From an uncultured Lachnospiraceae bacterium (GTDB lineage Bacteria > Bacillota > Clostridia > Lachnospirales > Lachnospiraceae): a stretch of DNA of 64,000 bases. Shown one piece after another: positions 25,405-36,551 of this stretch. Positions within the stretch are counted from its first letter, which is position 1, and every line of letters begins with the position of its first letter. Location of the stretch: the NCBI GenBank assembly GCA_902760755.1, contig CACWHK010000005.1:1-64000 (forward strand). The letters are read 5' to 3'. The position numbers and the translations under genes were made by a program. The notes beneath the pieces are model-generated. The model was given only the letters and a program-made list of their open reading frames with translations, was not told the origin of the DNA and searched no databases.

Positions 25405-26640
25405 ATGAGAAAGGGAATGAAACTGAAAACGATCGCTCTTCTTATGGCCTTAGCCATGTCGACACCCGTGTATGCGGAACCGGCGGAGGAAAGAGCCACC
25501 GGCTGGTACGAGATCGACGGGGAATGGCACTACTACAGCCTGAGCGGTTGGATGAGTAACTGCTGGCTTACCAGGGACGGAAAGACCTATTATCTGAATG
25601 AAGAGGGCATCCGTCATACCGGCTGGCTGTTACGGCAGGGAAAATGGTACTATTTCGACCCGGAGGGGGTGCTTGGCTCCGGCTGGGTGAAGACCGAGGA
25701 TCAGTGGTATTATCTCAGTGCCGAAGGTGTCCGTCAGAGCGGCTGGCTGGAGGAAAACGGCAAATGGTACTTCCTGGCGGGGGACGGGCATATGGTCACC
25801 GGCTGGAAGAAGCTGAGCGGCAAATGGTACTTCTTTAAGGTAAATGGCTGCATGACCACCGGATGGATCAAATCCGGGAAGAAATGGTACTATCTGGATA
25901 AAAACAGTGATCTGGCCGTGGGCTGGAAGCGTCTGGGGGGAAAATGGTATTACTTTGATACCGACGGAAGGATGCTGACGGATACCTGGATCGAGGATGA
26001 TTATGTGGGCCCGGACGGTGTGTGGGACAAAAATGCAGTCCGTACCCCGGCGGGTCTTACCCGGCTTGATGTCAGCTGTATCCGGCAGAAGCCGGAGCTG
26101 CCCAACGGGTGCGAGGTAACCTCTCTGGCTATCGTGCTGAACTATCTTGGGTATGATATATCGAAGACCACCCTTTCGGATCAGTATCTGGATAAGGGCA
26201 GTATAGGATCTACATCGCCCTATGATGCATTTATCGGAAATCCGAGATATTCCAGCGGCTGGTACTGCTACAGCCCGGTGATCACCCGGTGCGGAAATAA
26301 GTACCTGACGGCCCAGGGGGGAGTGCATAAGGCAGTAAACCTGACCGGCACCGATTTCGAGCAGCTGCTGGTGGAGGTGGACGCCGGTCGTCCCGTGATC
26401 TTCTGGGGGACCCTCTCCATGAGCAGTCCCAGCTACGGGTCCGCCTGGATCGTCAGCGGAACAAAGTACACCCGCTATATGAACCTGCACTGTCTGGTTC
26501 TTACGGGTTATGACAAGGAGAAGGATCTGGCCTATGTGTCCGACCCGCTGCAGGGAAACCGGACCTATAAGCTGAGTACGGTAATAACACGCTATGACCA
26601 GCTGGGGAAGCAGGCGGTGGTGATCAAAAAGACAAAGTGA
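25405..26640 (+). CDS. Secreted C39-like cysteine peptidase with cell-wall-binding repeats
   Basis: The ATG at 25405 sits behind GGAGGGAG. The 411-residue product has a signal peptide ending in TPVYAEP, then about eight 20-residue cell-wall/choline-binding-type repeats (GW-x-x-x-x-G-K-W-Y-Y/F-F pattern, residues 30-205), then a Peptidase_C39-like domain. In that domain the Cys of LPNGCEVTSLAIVLNYLGYD is the likely nucleophile, with His in NLHCLVLTGYD and Asp in VSDPLQG completing a papain-like triad. It would act at the cell surface; the substrate is unknown. It is related by its repeats to the 993-residue protein at 59520. Confidence 0.88.
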   Translation: MRKGMKLKTIALLMALAMSTPVYAEPAEERATGWYEIDGEWHYYSLSGWMSNCWLTRDGKTYYLNEEGIRHTGWLLRQGKWYYFDPEGVLGSGWVKTEDQWYYLSAEGVRQSGWLEENGKWYFLAGDGHMVTGWKKLSGKWYFFKVNGCMTTGWIKSGKKWYYLDKNSDLAVGWKRLGGKWYYFDTDGRMLTDTWIEDDYVGPDGVWDKNAVRTPAGLTRLDVSCIRQKPELPNGCEVTSLAIVLNYLGYDISKTTLSDQYLDKGSIGSTSPYDAFIGNPRYSSGWYCYSPVITRCGNKYLTAQGGVHKAVNLTGTDFEQLLVEVDAGRPVIFWGTLSMSSPSYGSAWIVSGTKYTRYMNLHCLVLTGYDKEKDLAYVSDPLQGNRTYKLSTVITRYDQLGKQAVVIKKTK

Positions 26641-26646
26641 GGATAA

Positions 26647-29847
<3,201 letters not shown>

Positions 29848-29871
29848 TCTGTTACCTGAAAGGTTGAGAAA

Positions 29872-30480
29872 ATGATAAGCACGATCGTATTTGATGTGGG
29901 AGATGTTCTGGTTGATTTTCGTTACGAGGATCATATGAGAGATCTGGGATTTAGCGAAGAGGCCGTAAGGACACTTTCGGAGAAAATGGTTCTGACGGAG
30001 TTCTGGGGCGAGATGGATCTGGGCTTACGGACGGAGCAGGATGCCAGAGAAAAGTTCTGCAGGGAGCTGCCGGAGCTTCGGCAGGAGGTGATCCGCTTCT
30101 GGGAGAATACCCAGGGTCTGGTTCGTGAATACCCATATGCACAGCCGCTGCTGCACAGTCTGAAGGCGCTGGGCTACGGAGTATATGTGCTCTCCAACTA
30201 TCCGACGGAGACTGCAGAGAAGCACTGGCCCACCTTCCGGTTCCTTCCTGAGGCGGACGGGTATCTGATCTCCGGCTTTGAGAAGATCGCAAAGCCGGAT
30301 CCGAAATTCTATCGGTTGCTGGAGGAACGGTTCGATGTGAATCTCTCCGAGTGTCTCTTTATCGATGACCGTGAGAAGAATATCGCCGGTGCAGAGGCAG
30401 TGGGAATGAAGGGCCTGTTGTTTACGGGATATGAGAAGCTGCTGCAGGATCTGGAAGCACTGGGGATCAAAGTGAATTAA
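29872..30480 (+). CDS. HAD-superfamily hydrolase, subfamily IA
   Basis: The 202-residue protein carries the HAD motifs: nucleophile and acid in VFDVGDVLVDF, Ser/Thr motif II in VYVLSNYP, Lys in KIAKPDPKFY and acidic motif IV in LFIDDREKNI. A helical cap of about 80 residues after motif I is typical of subfamily IA (YihX-like sugar phosphatases). The substrate is unknown; position behind lacZ makes a hexose phosphate possible (inference). It starts 24 bases after lacZ. Confidence 0.9.
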   Translation: MISTIVFDVGDVLVDFRYEDHMRDLGFSEEAVRTLSEKMVLTEFWGEMDLGLRTEQDAREKFCRELPELRQEVIRFWENTQGLVREYPYAQPLLHSLKALGYGVYVLSNYPTETAEKHWPTFRFLPEADGYLISGFEKIAKPDPKFYRLLEERFDVNLSECLFIDDREKNIAGAEAVGMKGLLFTGYEKLLQDLEALGIKVN

Positions 30481-30518
30481 TTACAAATAATAAGATATTG
30501 AAAAGGAGAACGGGAACT

Positions 30519-30821
30519 ATGGTAAAGCATATTATCGTATGGACACTGAAGGATGAGCTTTCCGCTGAGGAGAAGGAGACGGTAAAGCAGGGGATCAAGG
30601 AAGGACTTGAGGGCCTGAAGGGTGTAGTGCCGGGACTTCTGGAGATTCAGGTTATAACAAATGGTCTGGCAAGCTCCAATGCGGATCTGATGCTGGACTC
30701 CACCTTCGAAAGTGAAGAGGCCCTGAAGGGCTACAGCGTGCATCCGGCCCATGTTGCGGTTGCGGACGGAAAGGTTCGGCCCTATACAAAAACGCGAAGC
30801 TGCCTGGATTTTGAAGCTTAA
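30519..30821 (+). CDS. Dabb-family (stress-responsive A/B barrel) protein
   Basis: The ATG at 30519 follows AAAGGAG with a suitable gap. The 100-residue product begins MVKHIIVWTLKDE and includes ASSNADLMLDSTF and SVHPAHVAVADG, the usual ferredoxin-like dimeric alpha/beta barrel pattern with the conserved first-strand His. The function in bacteria is mostly unknown; some members are isomerases or heme-related. It follows the HAD gene by 38 bases and precedes a terminator. Confidence 0.88.
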   Translation: MVKHIIVWTLKDELSAEEKETVKQGIKEGLEGLKGVVPGLLEIQVITNGLASSNADLMLDSTFESEEALKGYSVHPAHVAVADGKVRPYTKTRSCLDFEA

Positions 30822-30871
30822 TTCACGACAATTGCACTTATTTGCACAACATTTCAGACAATTATTAGAGG

Positions 30872-30908
30872 AAATGCACAAGCCGATATGGCCTGTGCAT
30901 TTCTTTTG
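30872..30908 (+). terminator. Terminator after the Dabb gene
   Basis: AAATGCACA (30872-30880) pairs with TGTGCATTT (30894-30902), followed by CTTTTGTT. Confidence 0.8.
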
Positions 30909-30992
30909 TTGTGGATTTTCGTCTAGTTTACCATAATATTATCGAAAATGTTATAAACAATACATGAATGTTATGAAAAAACGTAAAAAGTG

Positions 30993-31021
30993 TTGCAAAA
31001 TTGTTACATGATTGTTATAAT
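30993..31021 (+). promoter_or_regulatory. Promoter of the secreted Ala-rich protein
   Basis: TTGCAA (30993-30998) and a perfect TATAAT (31016-31021) are 17 bases apart in very A/T-rich DNA; a 45-base leader precedes AAAGGAGA. Confidence 0.75.
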
Positions 31022-31085
31022 CTCGTTCGAGTTCTAGATTTGTACAACAAAACGTACGTAAAATCAAAGGAGAAATCAAACGCAT

Positions 31086-31868
31086 ATGAAGATGAACAAG
31101 TTGGCTGTCCTTGCGTTGGGCATGGCTGTTGCGGGCGTCACTCTGGACCCGGGCATCCAACTCTTTGCAGACAGCATGATCACTGAAGCGGCTGTCGCAC
31201 CGCATGCGGAGCTTATCTCAGTGAATCTGCCGCTCAGACAGACACCGGTTGAATCTCTGGTGAACCGTCTGATCGAGGAGCAGGAACCTGTGAAGGAGAC
31301 AGAGGTAGCTCTGGTAACCAAAGAGGTTCAGGCAGCCAATCGGGCGGCTCAGGAGAAAGAGGAACAGGAAGCAATTGATAAGGTAGAGAAGGAGAATGCC
31401 GCACGGGAAGCTGCAAGAAAGGCTGCAGCAGGCCGGGAGGCGGGCGCGAAGGCAGCAGCGGAGGCAAAGGCCAAGGCTGAGGCAGCAGCTGCAAAGGCAG
31501 CCAGAGAGAAGGAACTCGAGGCTGACGCTACCGGAAGCTACTATAAGGGAGTAAAGCTGATGTATTCTGAGCCTTACGAAGGGATTAAGAATCACATCAC
31601 CAGATCCAACGGAGTCGTTCTTTACAACGGAAACCGTGAGACATGGTACTCCATTCACGAACCGGGTCAGACGGTTACTGCCGTAAAGATCCCCGGAAAG
31701 CATATCGCGAAGGACGGAACCATCCGTGACGCTGAGGGTTATATCTGTGTTGCAGCATCTCAAAGATACATGAGGCTTTACAGCACACTGATGACCAGCA
31801 TCGGACCTGCAAAGGTTTATGACACCGGATGCTCCTACGGAACCATCGACATTTACACAAACTGGTAA
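31086..31868 (+). CDS. Secreted protein: Ala-rich coiled coil plus small C-terminal domain
   Basis: The 260-residue protein has a signal peptide (MKMNKLAVLALGMAVAGV and onward), a highly charged Ala/Glu/Lys-rich helical segment (about 85-150, likely coiled coil or wall-spanning), and a C-terminal domain of about 105 residues. That domain contains YICVAASQRYMRLYSTLMTS and ends AKVYDTGCSYGTIDIYTNW. The ending resembles 3D/double-psi beta-barrel domains of wall enzymes in which Asp and Tyr are conserved, but I could not confirm the catalytic Asp triad. It may be a peptidoglycan-associated protein. It has its own strong promoter and a shared terminator. Confidence 0.7.
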   Translation: MKMNKLAVLALGMAVAGVTLDPGIQLFADSMITEAAVAPHAELISVNLPLRQTPVESLVNRLIEEQEPVKETEVALVTKEVQAANRAAQEKEEQEAIDKVEKENAAREAARKAAAGREAGAKAAAEAKAKAEAAAAKAAREKELEADATGSYYKGVKLMYSEPYEGIKNHITRSNGVVLYNGNRETWYSIHEPGQTVTAVKIPGKHIAKDGTIRDAEGYICVAASQRYMRLYSTLMTSIGPAKVYDTGCSYGTIDIYTNW

Positions 31869-31884
31869 AACTATAAAAAAGAAA

Positions 31885-31926
31885 GCCGGATGGCGGTACA
31901 TTTAAAATGCACCGCCATCCGGTTTT
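31885..31926. terminator. Bidirectional terminator between convergent genes
   Basis: CCGGATGGCGGT (31886-31897) pairs perfectly with ACCGCCATCCGG (31911-31922). It is flanked by A-run and T-run, serving both the secreted protein gene and the Na/Pi gene on the other strand. Confidence 0.9.
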
Positions 31927-31937
31927 CATTTTGTATT

Positions 31938-33734
31938 TTATTCTGCGGTTTTACCCAGCATCGGGTCCAGGTACTTGTTCATGTAGTAAACCTGCAGGGA
32001 CTGGTACTCCTCGCTTGCCGGATCCAGTGCATGTCCGTGCATATCGTCGAACCTCCGGTCTCCGCGGACCCGCTTCACAATATGAAGGGAGATATTCCTC
32101 GAGTGGGATGCGATCCGTTCCAGACACTGGATCAGATCCAGCAGTGCCACGCCGGCGGGTACGGAGCAGGTTCCGTCCTGCAGACGGTCGATATGGTGCG
32201 CCTGAATGGTAGCGCGCATCATACGGATGGTTTCGTAGAGAGGCTCGACCTTTGCAGCCTGCTTCTCGTCATCCTCCTTAAATGCATTCCGGACGGCGTC
32301 CAGGGTCTTCTTCGTGGCGGACATGATGGAGGTCAGCTCATTTACGCCGGCCAGTGTGAAGGTGATTTCCTGTTCCGACATATCCCTTGCAACATAAGCC
32401 ATCCGGACGCAGTAATCGCCGATCCGCTCGAAGTCGCTGATGGAGTTTAAGATCTCCGACATGACCAGCTTGTTGTCCGGTGTCAGCCGGTTCCGGTTGA
32501 TCCGCAGGATATAACCGGAGAGGGAGGTCTCTGCCTTATCGATAAAGGCCTCGTTCTCCATGACCTTAGCGAAGGTTTTTTCATCATATCCGATCAGAAG
32601 GTCCACGGTCAGGTAGTAGTTGTCGCGGATTCTGTTTGCCATGGCATCGATCACCTGATTGCAGGCGGAAAGTGCGATACCCGGAGTTCCGAGAAGACGG
32701 TTGTCCAGAGCCTGCAGCTCCTCGTCGGTGGCCTTCTCATCGGTATCCTTCAGGATCTTTGCGGTGAGGTTGCTGAGCCAGTCGGTAAAGGGAAGCAGCA
32801 GAAGGGCGGTTGCAAAGTTGAAGCCCATATGCATGTTCGCGATGGTTCCGCGGTTCATGACGGAATCCAGGAAGGCCGGCTTTACCTTATAATACAGAAT
32901 ACAAAGAATCACAGTCAGGATCAGAGATCCGATGATGTTAAACAGCAGATAGGCCAGGCTGACCCGCTTTGCACGCTTGGAAGCACCGATGCTTCCGAGG
33001 ATGATGGTCATACATTTGCCCAGGTTCTGTCCGATCAGCATGGGGATGGCGATTCCGCAGGTGATGGATCCCGTGGCTGACAGGGCCTGCAGGATACCCA
33101 CAAATGCGCTGGAGCTCTGGATCAGAGCGCAGAGCAGAAAACCGATCAGGATTCCCAGGAACGGGTTGGAGAAGGAGGTGAAGAGCTCGCGGAACTTCGG
33201 AGACTCCTTCAGAGGTGCGAACACCTCCTCCATGAAGGTCATGCCCATGAACAGGATGCCGAGTCCCAGCAGGATTCCGGCAACATCCTTCGGCCGTTGT
33301 TTCTTTGATTTGATGGAGATAAATGCGCCGATTGCGATCAGCATGGGCGCAAAGGAGGATGGCTTCAGCAGCTGAAGGAAGACACCACCGCCCCCCAGAT
33401 CTCCGAGACGGAGCAGCTGGGCAGTTACGCAGCTACCTACATTTGCGCCGAAAACCACAGGAAGAGCCTGGCTGACCTTCATCATGCCGGCACTGACAAA
33501 GCCGATCAGCATGATGGTGGTTGCGGAGGAGCTCTGGATGATTCCGGTCACAATAAGACCGAGTCCAAAGCCCTTCAGAAGCCCGACTCCTTTTTTCTTG
33601 CTGGTGGTGAGCGTCTGCAGGATCTTTTCAAGTCCGTTTCCCGCCAGGCGCTCCAGGGACTGGCCCATGTAGCTCATGCCGAACAGGAACATGCCGACTC
33701 CACCGAATAATTCTAGGATTGATATAGCGTCCAT
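31938..33734 (-). CDS. Na+/phosphate cotransporter with C-terminal PhoU-like domain
   Basis: The 598-residue protein has the duplicated NptA/SLC34-type membrane core with paired QSSSATTIML and QSSSAFVGIL motifs in about nine spans (1-310), then a soluble PhoU-like helical domain (about 350-560; LGTPGIALSACNQVIDAMANR onward). It imports phosphate with sodium, or possibly exports it, as debated for this family. The terminator is shared with the convergent gene. A TATAAT box on the minus strand (33777-33782) precedes it. Confidence 0.92.
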   Translation of the reverse strand: MDAISILELFGGVGMFLFGMSYMGQSLERLAGNGLEKILQTLTTSKKKGVGLLKGFGLGLIVTGIIQSSSATTIMLIGFVSAGMMKVSQALPVVFGANVGSCVTAQLLRLGDLGGGGVFLQLLKPSSFAPMLIAIGAFISIKSKKQRPKDVAGILLGLGILFMGMTFMEEVFAPLKESPKFRELFTSFSNPFLGILIGFLLCALIQSSSAFVGILQALSATGSITCGIAIPMLIGQNLGKCMTIILGSIGASKRAKRVSLAYLLFNIIGSLILTVILCILYYKVKPAFLDSVMNRGTIANMHMGFNFATALLLLPFTDWLSNLTAKILKDTDEKATDEELQALDNRLLGTPGIALSACNQVIDAMANRIRDNYYLTVDLLIGYDEKTFAKVMENEAFIDKAETSLSGYILRINRNRLTPDNKLVMSEILNSISDFERIGDYCVRMAYVARDMSEQEITFTLAGVNELTSIMSATKKTLDAVRNAFKEDDEKQAAKVEPLYETIRMMRATIQAHHIDRLQDGTCSVPAGVALLDLIQCLERIASHSRNISLHIVKRVRGDRRFDDMHGHALDPASEEYQSLQVYYMNKYLDPMLGKTAE

Positions 33735-33776
33735 AATACCTCTTCAGGGGTAGTTGATGTTCAAAGTCTACATAGT

Positions 33777-33806
33777 ATTATACACTATCTAAGTTACATT
33801 TGAAAG
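33777..33806 (-). promoter_or_regulatory. Promoter of the Na/Pi cotransporter gene
   Basis: On the minus strand a perfect TATAAT (33782-33777) has a weak TTCAAA-like -35 box 16-17 bases upstream. Confidence 0.5.
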
Positions 33807-33810
33807 TGGA

Positions 33811-34206
33811 TTAGAGAAGGTCCTTCAAGGTCTTCCCGTAAAAGAAGTCGTGAACCATGCGGTCGAATTCACACCACATGGGCAGTGTCTGGCAGGCGTT
33901 TTTCCGCGGGCAGTCGTAGTCCGGATCCTTCAGGCAGGCAACGGAGGCGAGTGACCCTTCCATGCGTTCGAGAATCTCGCCGACGGAGTATTCTTCGGGT
34001 TTACGGCAGAGGCGGTAACCGCCGCCTTTTCCGCTGGCGCCCACGAGAAGATCTCCGGCCACCAGGTCCTTTACGATGATCTCCAGATACTTTTTGGAGA
34101 TGCCCTGGCGTTCGGCGATGTCCTTCAGTGGGATGAAGCGGTCACTGTGTTGTTCCGCCAGGTCGATCATGACGCGGAGTGCGTAGCGTCCTCTGGTTGA
34201 GATCAT
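33811..34206 (-). CDS. Rrf2-family transcriptional regulator (CymR/IscR-like)
   Basis: The 131-residue protein has an N-terminal winged helix (MISTRGRYALRVMIDLAEQ, recognition helix QGISKKYLEIIVKDL, wing GKGGGYRL) and a C-terminal region with four cysteines in CLKDPDYDCPRKNACQ and WCEF. Three of these could ligate an Fe-S cluster, as in IscR, unlike B. subtilis CymR, which has a single Cys. It is divergent from the fused-SBP transporter operon. An ACCTA inverted repeat occurs both before its own gene and over the promoters at 34352 and 44027. A role as repressor of cysteine and methionine uptake and synthesis genes is inferred. Confidence 0.88.
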   Translation of the reverse strand: MISTRGRYALRVMIDLAEQHSDRFIPLKDIAERQGISKKYLEIIVKDLVAGDLLVGASGKGGGYRLCRKPEEYSVGEILERMEGSLASVACLKDPDYDCPRKNACQTLPMWCEFDRMVHDFFYGKTLKDLL

Positions 34207-34234
34207 ATGGAGGTCCCCCTTTCTTTTTGCCCTA

Positions 34235-34252
34235 TTACCTACTATATCATAG
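34235..34252. promoter_or_regulatory. Candidate autoregulatory Rrf2 operator
   Basis: ACCTA (34237-34241) and TAGGG (34250-34254 region) form an imperfect inverted repeat upstream of the regulator. On the minus strand it reads AGTAGGTAA, identical to part of the operators at 34344 and 44021. Confidence 0.4.
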
Positions 34253-34343
34253 GGTGATGATTTCCTTCAAGGGAATTTTTTGAGTGGCGAGTATTTGAGA
34301 CGACGCTTGGTCCTTCGCCACGGATGCGAAAAAATAAATTTCA

Positions 34344-34380
34344 AAAACCTATTGACAGAGTAGGTAAAAGGGTGTATACT
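34344..34380 (+). promoter_or_regulatory. Promoter/operator of the transporter-thiol operon
   Basis: Consensus TTGACA (34352-34357) and TATACT (34375-34380) are exactly 17 bases apart. An inverted repeat, ACCTA-N9-TAGGT (34347-34365), covers the -35 box. The 22-base block is nearly identical to that at 44021, differing at one base in the spacer. Confidence 0.85.
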
Positions 34381-34454
34381 CCGTCTTGTCATTCAAAATG
34401 ATGCTCCGGAAATCATCAGTTCACAATCACCGGGGCAGGAAAGGAAGCACGGAA

Positions 34455-34568
34455 ATGAGAACATCGTATTTCACAACTACATGTATGTGTATGATGATGT
34501 GCGGTTGCATGCTGCAGGATTCCCGATTCGGTCGAGACAGCGGTGATGCGGCGGTTTGCCGTGCCTGA
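34455..34568 (+). CDS. Cys/Met-rich leader peptide 1
   Basis: The 37-codon ORF starts at an ATG preceded by AGGAAAGGAAG. Codons 10-19 read CMCMMMCGCM, that is four Cys and five Met codons in ten, and a further Cys precedes the end. It lies about 75 bases after the promoter and is followed 27 bases after its stop by an intrinsic terminator. This is the arrangement of an amino-acid-responsive attenuator leader; the operon downstream encodes Met- and polar-amino-acid-type transport, which fits Cys and Met as the sensed residues. Confidence 0.72.
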   Translation: MRTSYFTTTCMCMMMCGCMLQDSRFGRDSGDAAVCRA

Positions 34569-34626
34569 ATGACGCTGTGATATCTGCGATTTGAGCCGGG
34601 ATCCGAATGAGGGTTCCGGTATTTTT
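34517..34626 (+). promoter_or_regulatory. Attenuator: terminator with competing antiterminator pairing
   Basis: CCGGGATCC (34596-34604) pairs with GGGTTCCGG (34611-34619), followed by TATTTTTA: an intrinsic terminator 180 bases upstream of the first structural gene. GGATTCC (34517-34523), inside leader peptide 1 just after the Cys/Met run, can pair with GGGATCC (34598-34604) and would pre-empt the terminator. A further pair, TATCTGC (34581-34587) with GCAGATA (34633-34639), encloses the terminator. Confidence 0.6.
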
Positions 34627-34675
34627 ATGTCTGCAGATACCGTGAATTAAAAAATAAGAAAGGATGGGAATGACC

Positions 34676-34789
34676 ATGATGTGTTCGAAAGAGAAGCGAA
34701 TGCCGCAGGCGCGGCGATGTTGTAACCTGGAGGTTTTAAAGAAGGAAAACAGAAACAGACATAAGCTTAGACGAAAGCGTCTTAAATAG
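34676..34789 (+). CDS. Putative leader peptide 2 (Cys-Cys containing)
   Basis: A second 37-codon ORF begins at 34676 behind AAAGGATGGG. It encodes MMCSKEKRMPQARRCCNLEV and then a strongly basic tail, and ends 16 bases before the SBP gene start. The RCCxL core also occurs in the leader at 44120 (RCCRL), which argues for a common regulatory origin rather than chance. It could act through translational coupling or stalling just upstream of the SBP ribosome site. Confidence 0.5.
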   Translation: MMCSKEKRMPQARRCCNLEVLKKENRNRHKLRRKRLK

Positions 34790-34805
34790 AAAGAAGGAAA
34801 GAATT

Positions 34806-36497
34806 ATGAAGAAGAACTTAAAGAATACTGCAAAGAAGAGCTTTTTGAAGAGGATCGCAGCAGCGAGCCTGACACTGGTCGCATCCCTGGGACTGCTTAC
34901 CGCATGCGGAGCAGAGGGAGGTTCCACCGCAGCAGCGAAGGGAACGGATGTAGCGGATACACAGGCTGACAAAGCCATCTACCGGACACTGGATGAGATC
35001 AAGGCATCCGGAACCGTGAATATCGGAGTCTTCTCCGATAAGTCCCCATTTGGATATGTGGATGAAAACGGCAAATACCAGGGCTATGATGTATATCTGG
35101 CAGAGCGTCTCGGCAAGGATCTGGGCGTATCGATCAATTACGTATCCACAGAGGCAGCCAGCCGCATCGAGTATCTGAAGACAGGAAAGGTTGATATCGT
35201 TCTTGCAAACTTCACGGTAACTCCGGAGCGTGCGGAGGAGGTTGATTTCGCACTTCCGTACATGAATGTGGCACTCGGTGTTGTATCTCATGACGATCAC
35301 GTGATCACGGATCTCAGTCAGGTAACTGCAGATGAGCAGATCATCGTCATCTCCGGAACCACCGCTGAAACCTATCTTGAGAAGAACAATTCCGGGATCA
35401 AGCTTCAGAAGTTCGATACATATGCAGCAGCCAAGAGTGCATTTGAAAACGGTACCGGCGTAGCGTGGGCAAATGATAACACTGAGGTGATCGCATTTGC
35501 CAAGGAGAACAAGGGCTACACGGTTGGTATTGATTCTCTCGGCAGTGCAGATACCATCGCACCGGCAGTATCCAAGGGAAATACAACCCTTCTTAACTGG
35601 ATCAATGATGAGATCAAGTCTCTTGGCAATGAGAAGTTCTTCCATGCAGATTACGAAGCAACTCTGATCAACACCTACGGTGCTGAGTTTGAGGATACAC
35701 TGGTGATCGAGGGCGGCGTTGTTTCCGAGAAGAAGGAAGAGGCAGCTCCGGTAGCACCGGAAGCAAAGGGAACCATCACCGTAGCAGCATCTCCCACACC
35801 TCATGCTGAGATCCTTGCAAAGGCAAAGGACATCCTGGCAGCAGAGGGCTGGGACCTTCAGGTAACAGAGTTTGAGGATTATGTTCAGCCGAACCTTGTA
35901 GTAGAGAGCGGCGAGATCGATGCAAACTATTTCCAGCACGTACCGTATCTGGATGACTTCAACAAGGAAAACGGAACCAATATCGTAAATGCAGCAGGTA
36001 TCCACTATGAGCCCTTCGGAATCTATCCGGGAACCAAGGCTTCTCTGGAGGAGCTGGCAGATGGCGATACCATCGCAGTACCCAACGATACCACAAACGA
36101 AGCACGTGCACTTCTGCTTCTGCAGGCAAATGGTGTGATCAAGCTGAAGGAAGGCGCAGGCCTTACCGCAACCACACTGGACATCGAAGAAAATCCGAAG
36201 AACTTGAAGATCCAGGAGCTGGAGGCAGCACAGGTATCCCGCGTAAAGGATGAAGTTGCATTTGTTGTCCTGAACGGTAACTATGCACTGGAGGCAGGTC
36301 TCTCCGTAGGAAAGGATGCCATCGCATACGAGAAGTCCGATTCCGAGGCAGCAAAGACCTACGTAAACATCATCGGCGTAAAGGCCGGCAATGAGAACAG
36401 CGAGAAGATCCGGGCACTGGTTAAGGCTCTTGAGTCTGAGGAGATCCGTCAGTATATCATCGATACCTATGACGGCGCAGTGATCCCGTTTAACTAA
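34806..36497 (+). CDS. Fused substrate-binding lipoprotein: polar amino acid (SBP_bac_3) + MetQ/NlpA
   Basis: The 563-residue lipoprotein (lipobox ending LLTAC at Cys34) has two complete binding domains. The first (about 59-300; VNIGVFSDKSPFGYVDENG, TPERAEEVDFALPY, GTTAETYL) is the PF00497 type used for cystine, glutamine and similar amino acids. After a Glu/Ala/Pro linker the second (about 320-563; TITVAASPTPHAEILAKA, DANYFQHVPYLDDF, AVPNDTTNEARALLLLQ) is the MetQ/NlpA type for methionine. The following genes supply both matching permease sets. One anchored protein thus appears to serve two ABC importers, something I have not seen described. Confidence 0.9.
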   Translation: MKKNLKNTAKKSFLKRIAAASLTLVASLGLLTACGAEGGSTAAAKGTDVADTQADKAIYRTLDEIKASGTVNIGVFSDKSPFGYVDENGKYQGYDVYLAERLGKDLGVSINYVSTEAASRIEYLKTGKVDIVLANFTVTPERAEEVDFALPYMNVALGVVSHDDHVITDLSQVTADEQIIVISGTTAETYLEKNNSGIKLQKFDTYAAAKSAFENGTGVAWANDNTEVIAFAKENKGYTVGIDSLGSADTIAPAVSKGNTTLLNWINDEIKSLGNEKFFHADYEATLINTYGAEFEDTLVIEGGVVSEKKEEAAPVAPEAKGTITVAASPTPHAEILAKAKDILAAEGWDLQVTEFEDYVQPNLVVESGEIDANYFQHVPYLDDFNKENGTNIVNAAGIHYEPFGIYPGTKASLEELADGDTIAVPNDTTNEARALLLLQANGVIKLKEGAGLTATTLDIEENPKNLKIQELEAAQVSRVKDEVAFVVLNGNYALEAGLSVGKDAIAYEKSDSEAAKTYVNIIGVKAGNENSEKIRALVKALESEEIRQYIIDTYDGAVIPFN

Positions 36498-36508
36498 TAA
36501 CATCACAA

Positions 36509-36533
36509 GGTCATCCCGCACTGCGGGGTGACC
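36509..36533 (+). other. Intra-operonic hairpin after the SBP gene
   Basis: GGTCATCCCGC (36509-36519) pairs with GCGGGGTGACC (36523-36533) with a three-base loop and no T-run. Such hairpins protect the upstream mRNA end and let binding proteins be made in excess over the permease subunits. Confidence 0.7.
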
Positions 36534-36551
36534 GTAGGAAGGGCATGTATT

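Noticed and set aside
34818-36521. Very long open frame on the minus strand opposite the fused SBP gene
   Set aside because: Its product is extremely Cys/Leu/Ile-rich with no domain, and it mirrors the strong codon bias of the real gene on the plus strand.
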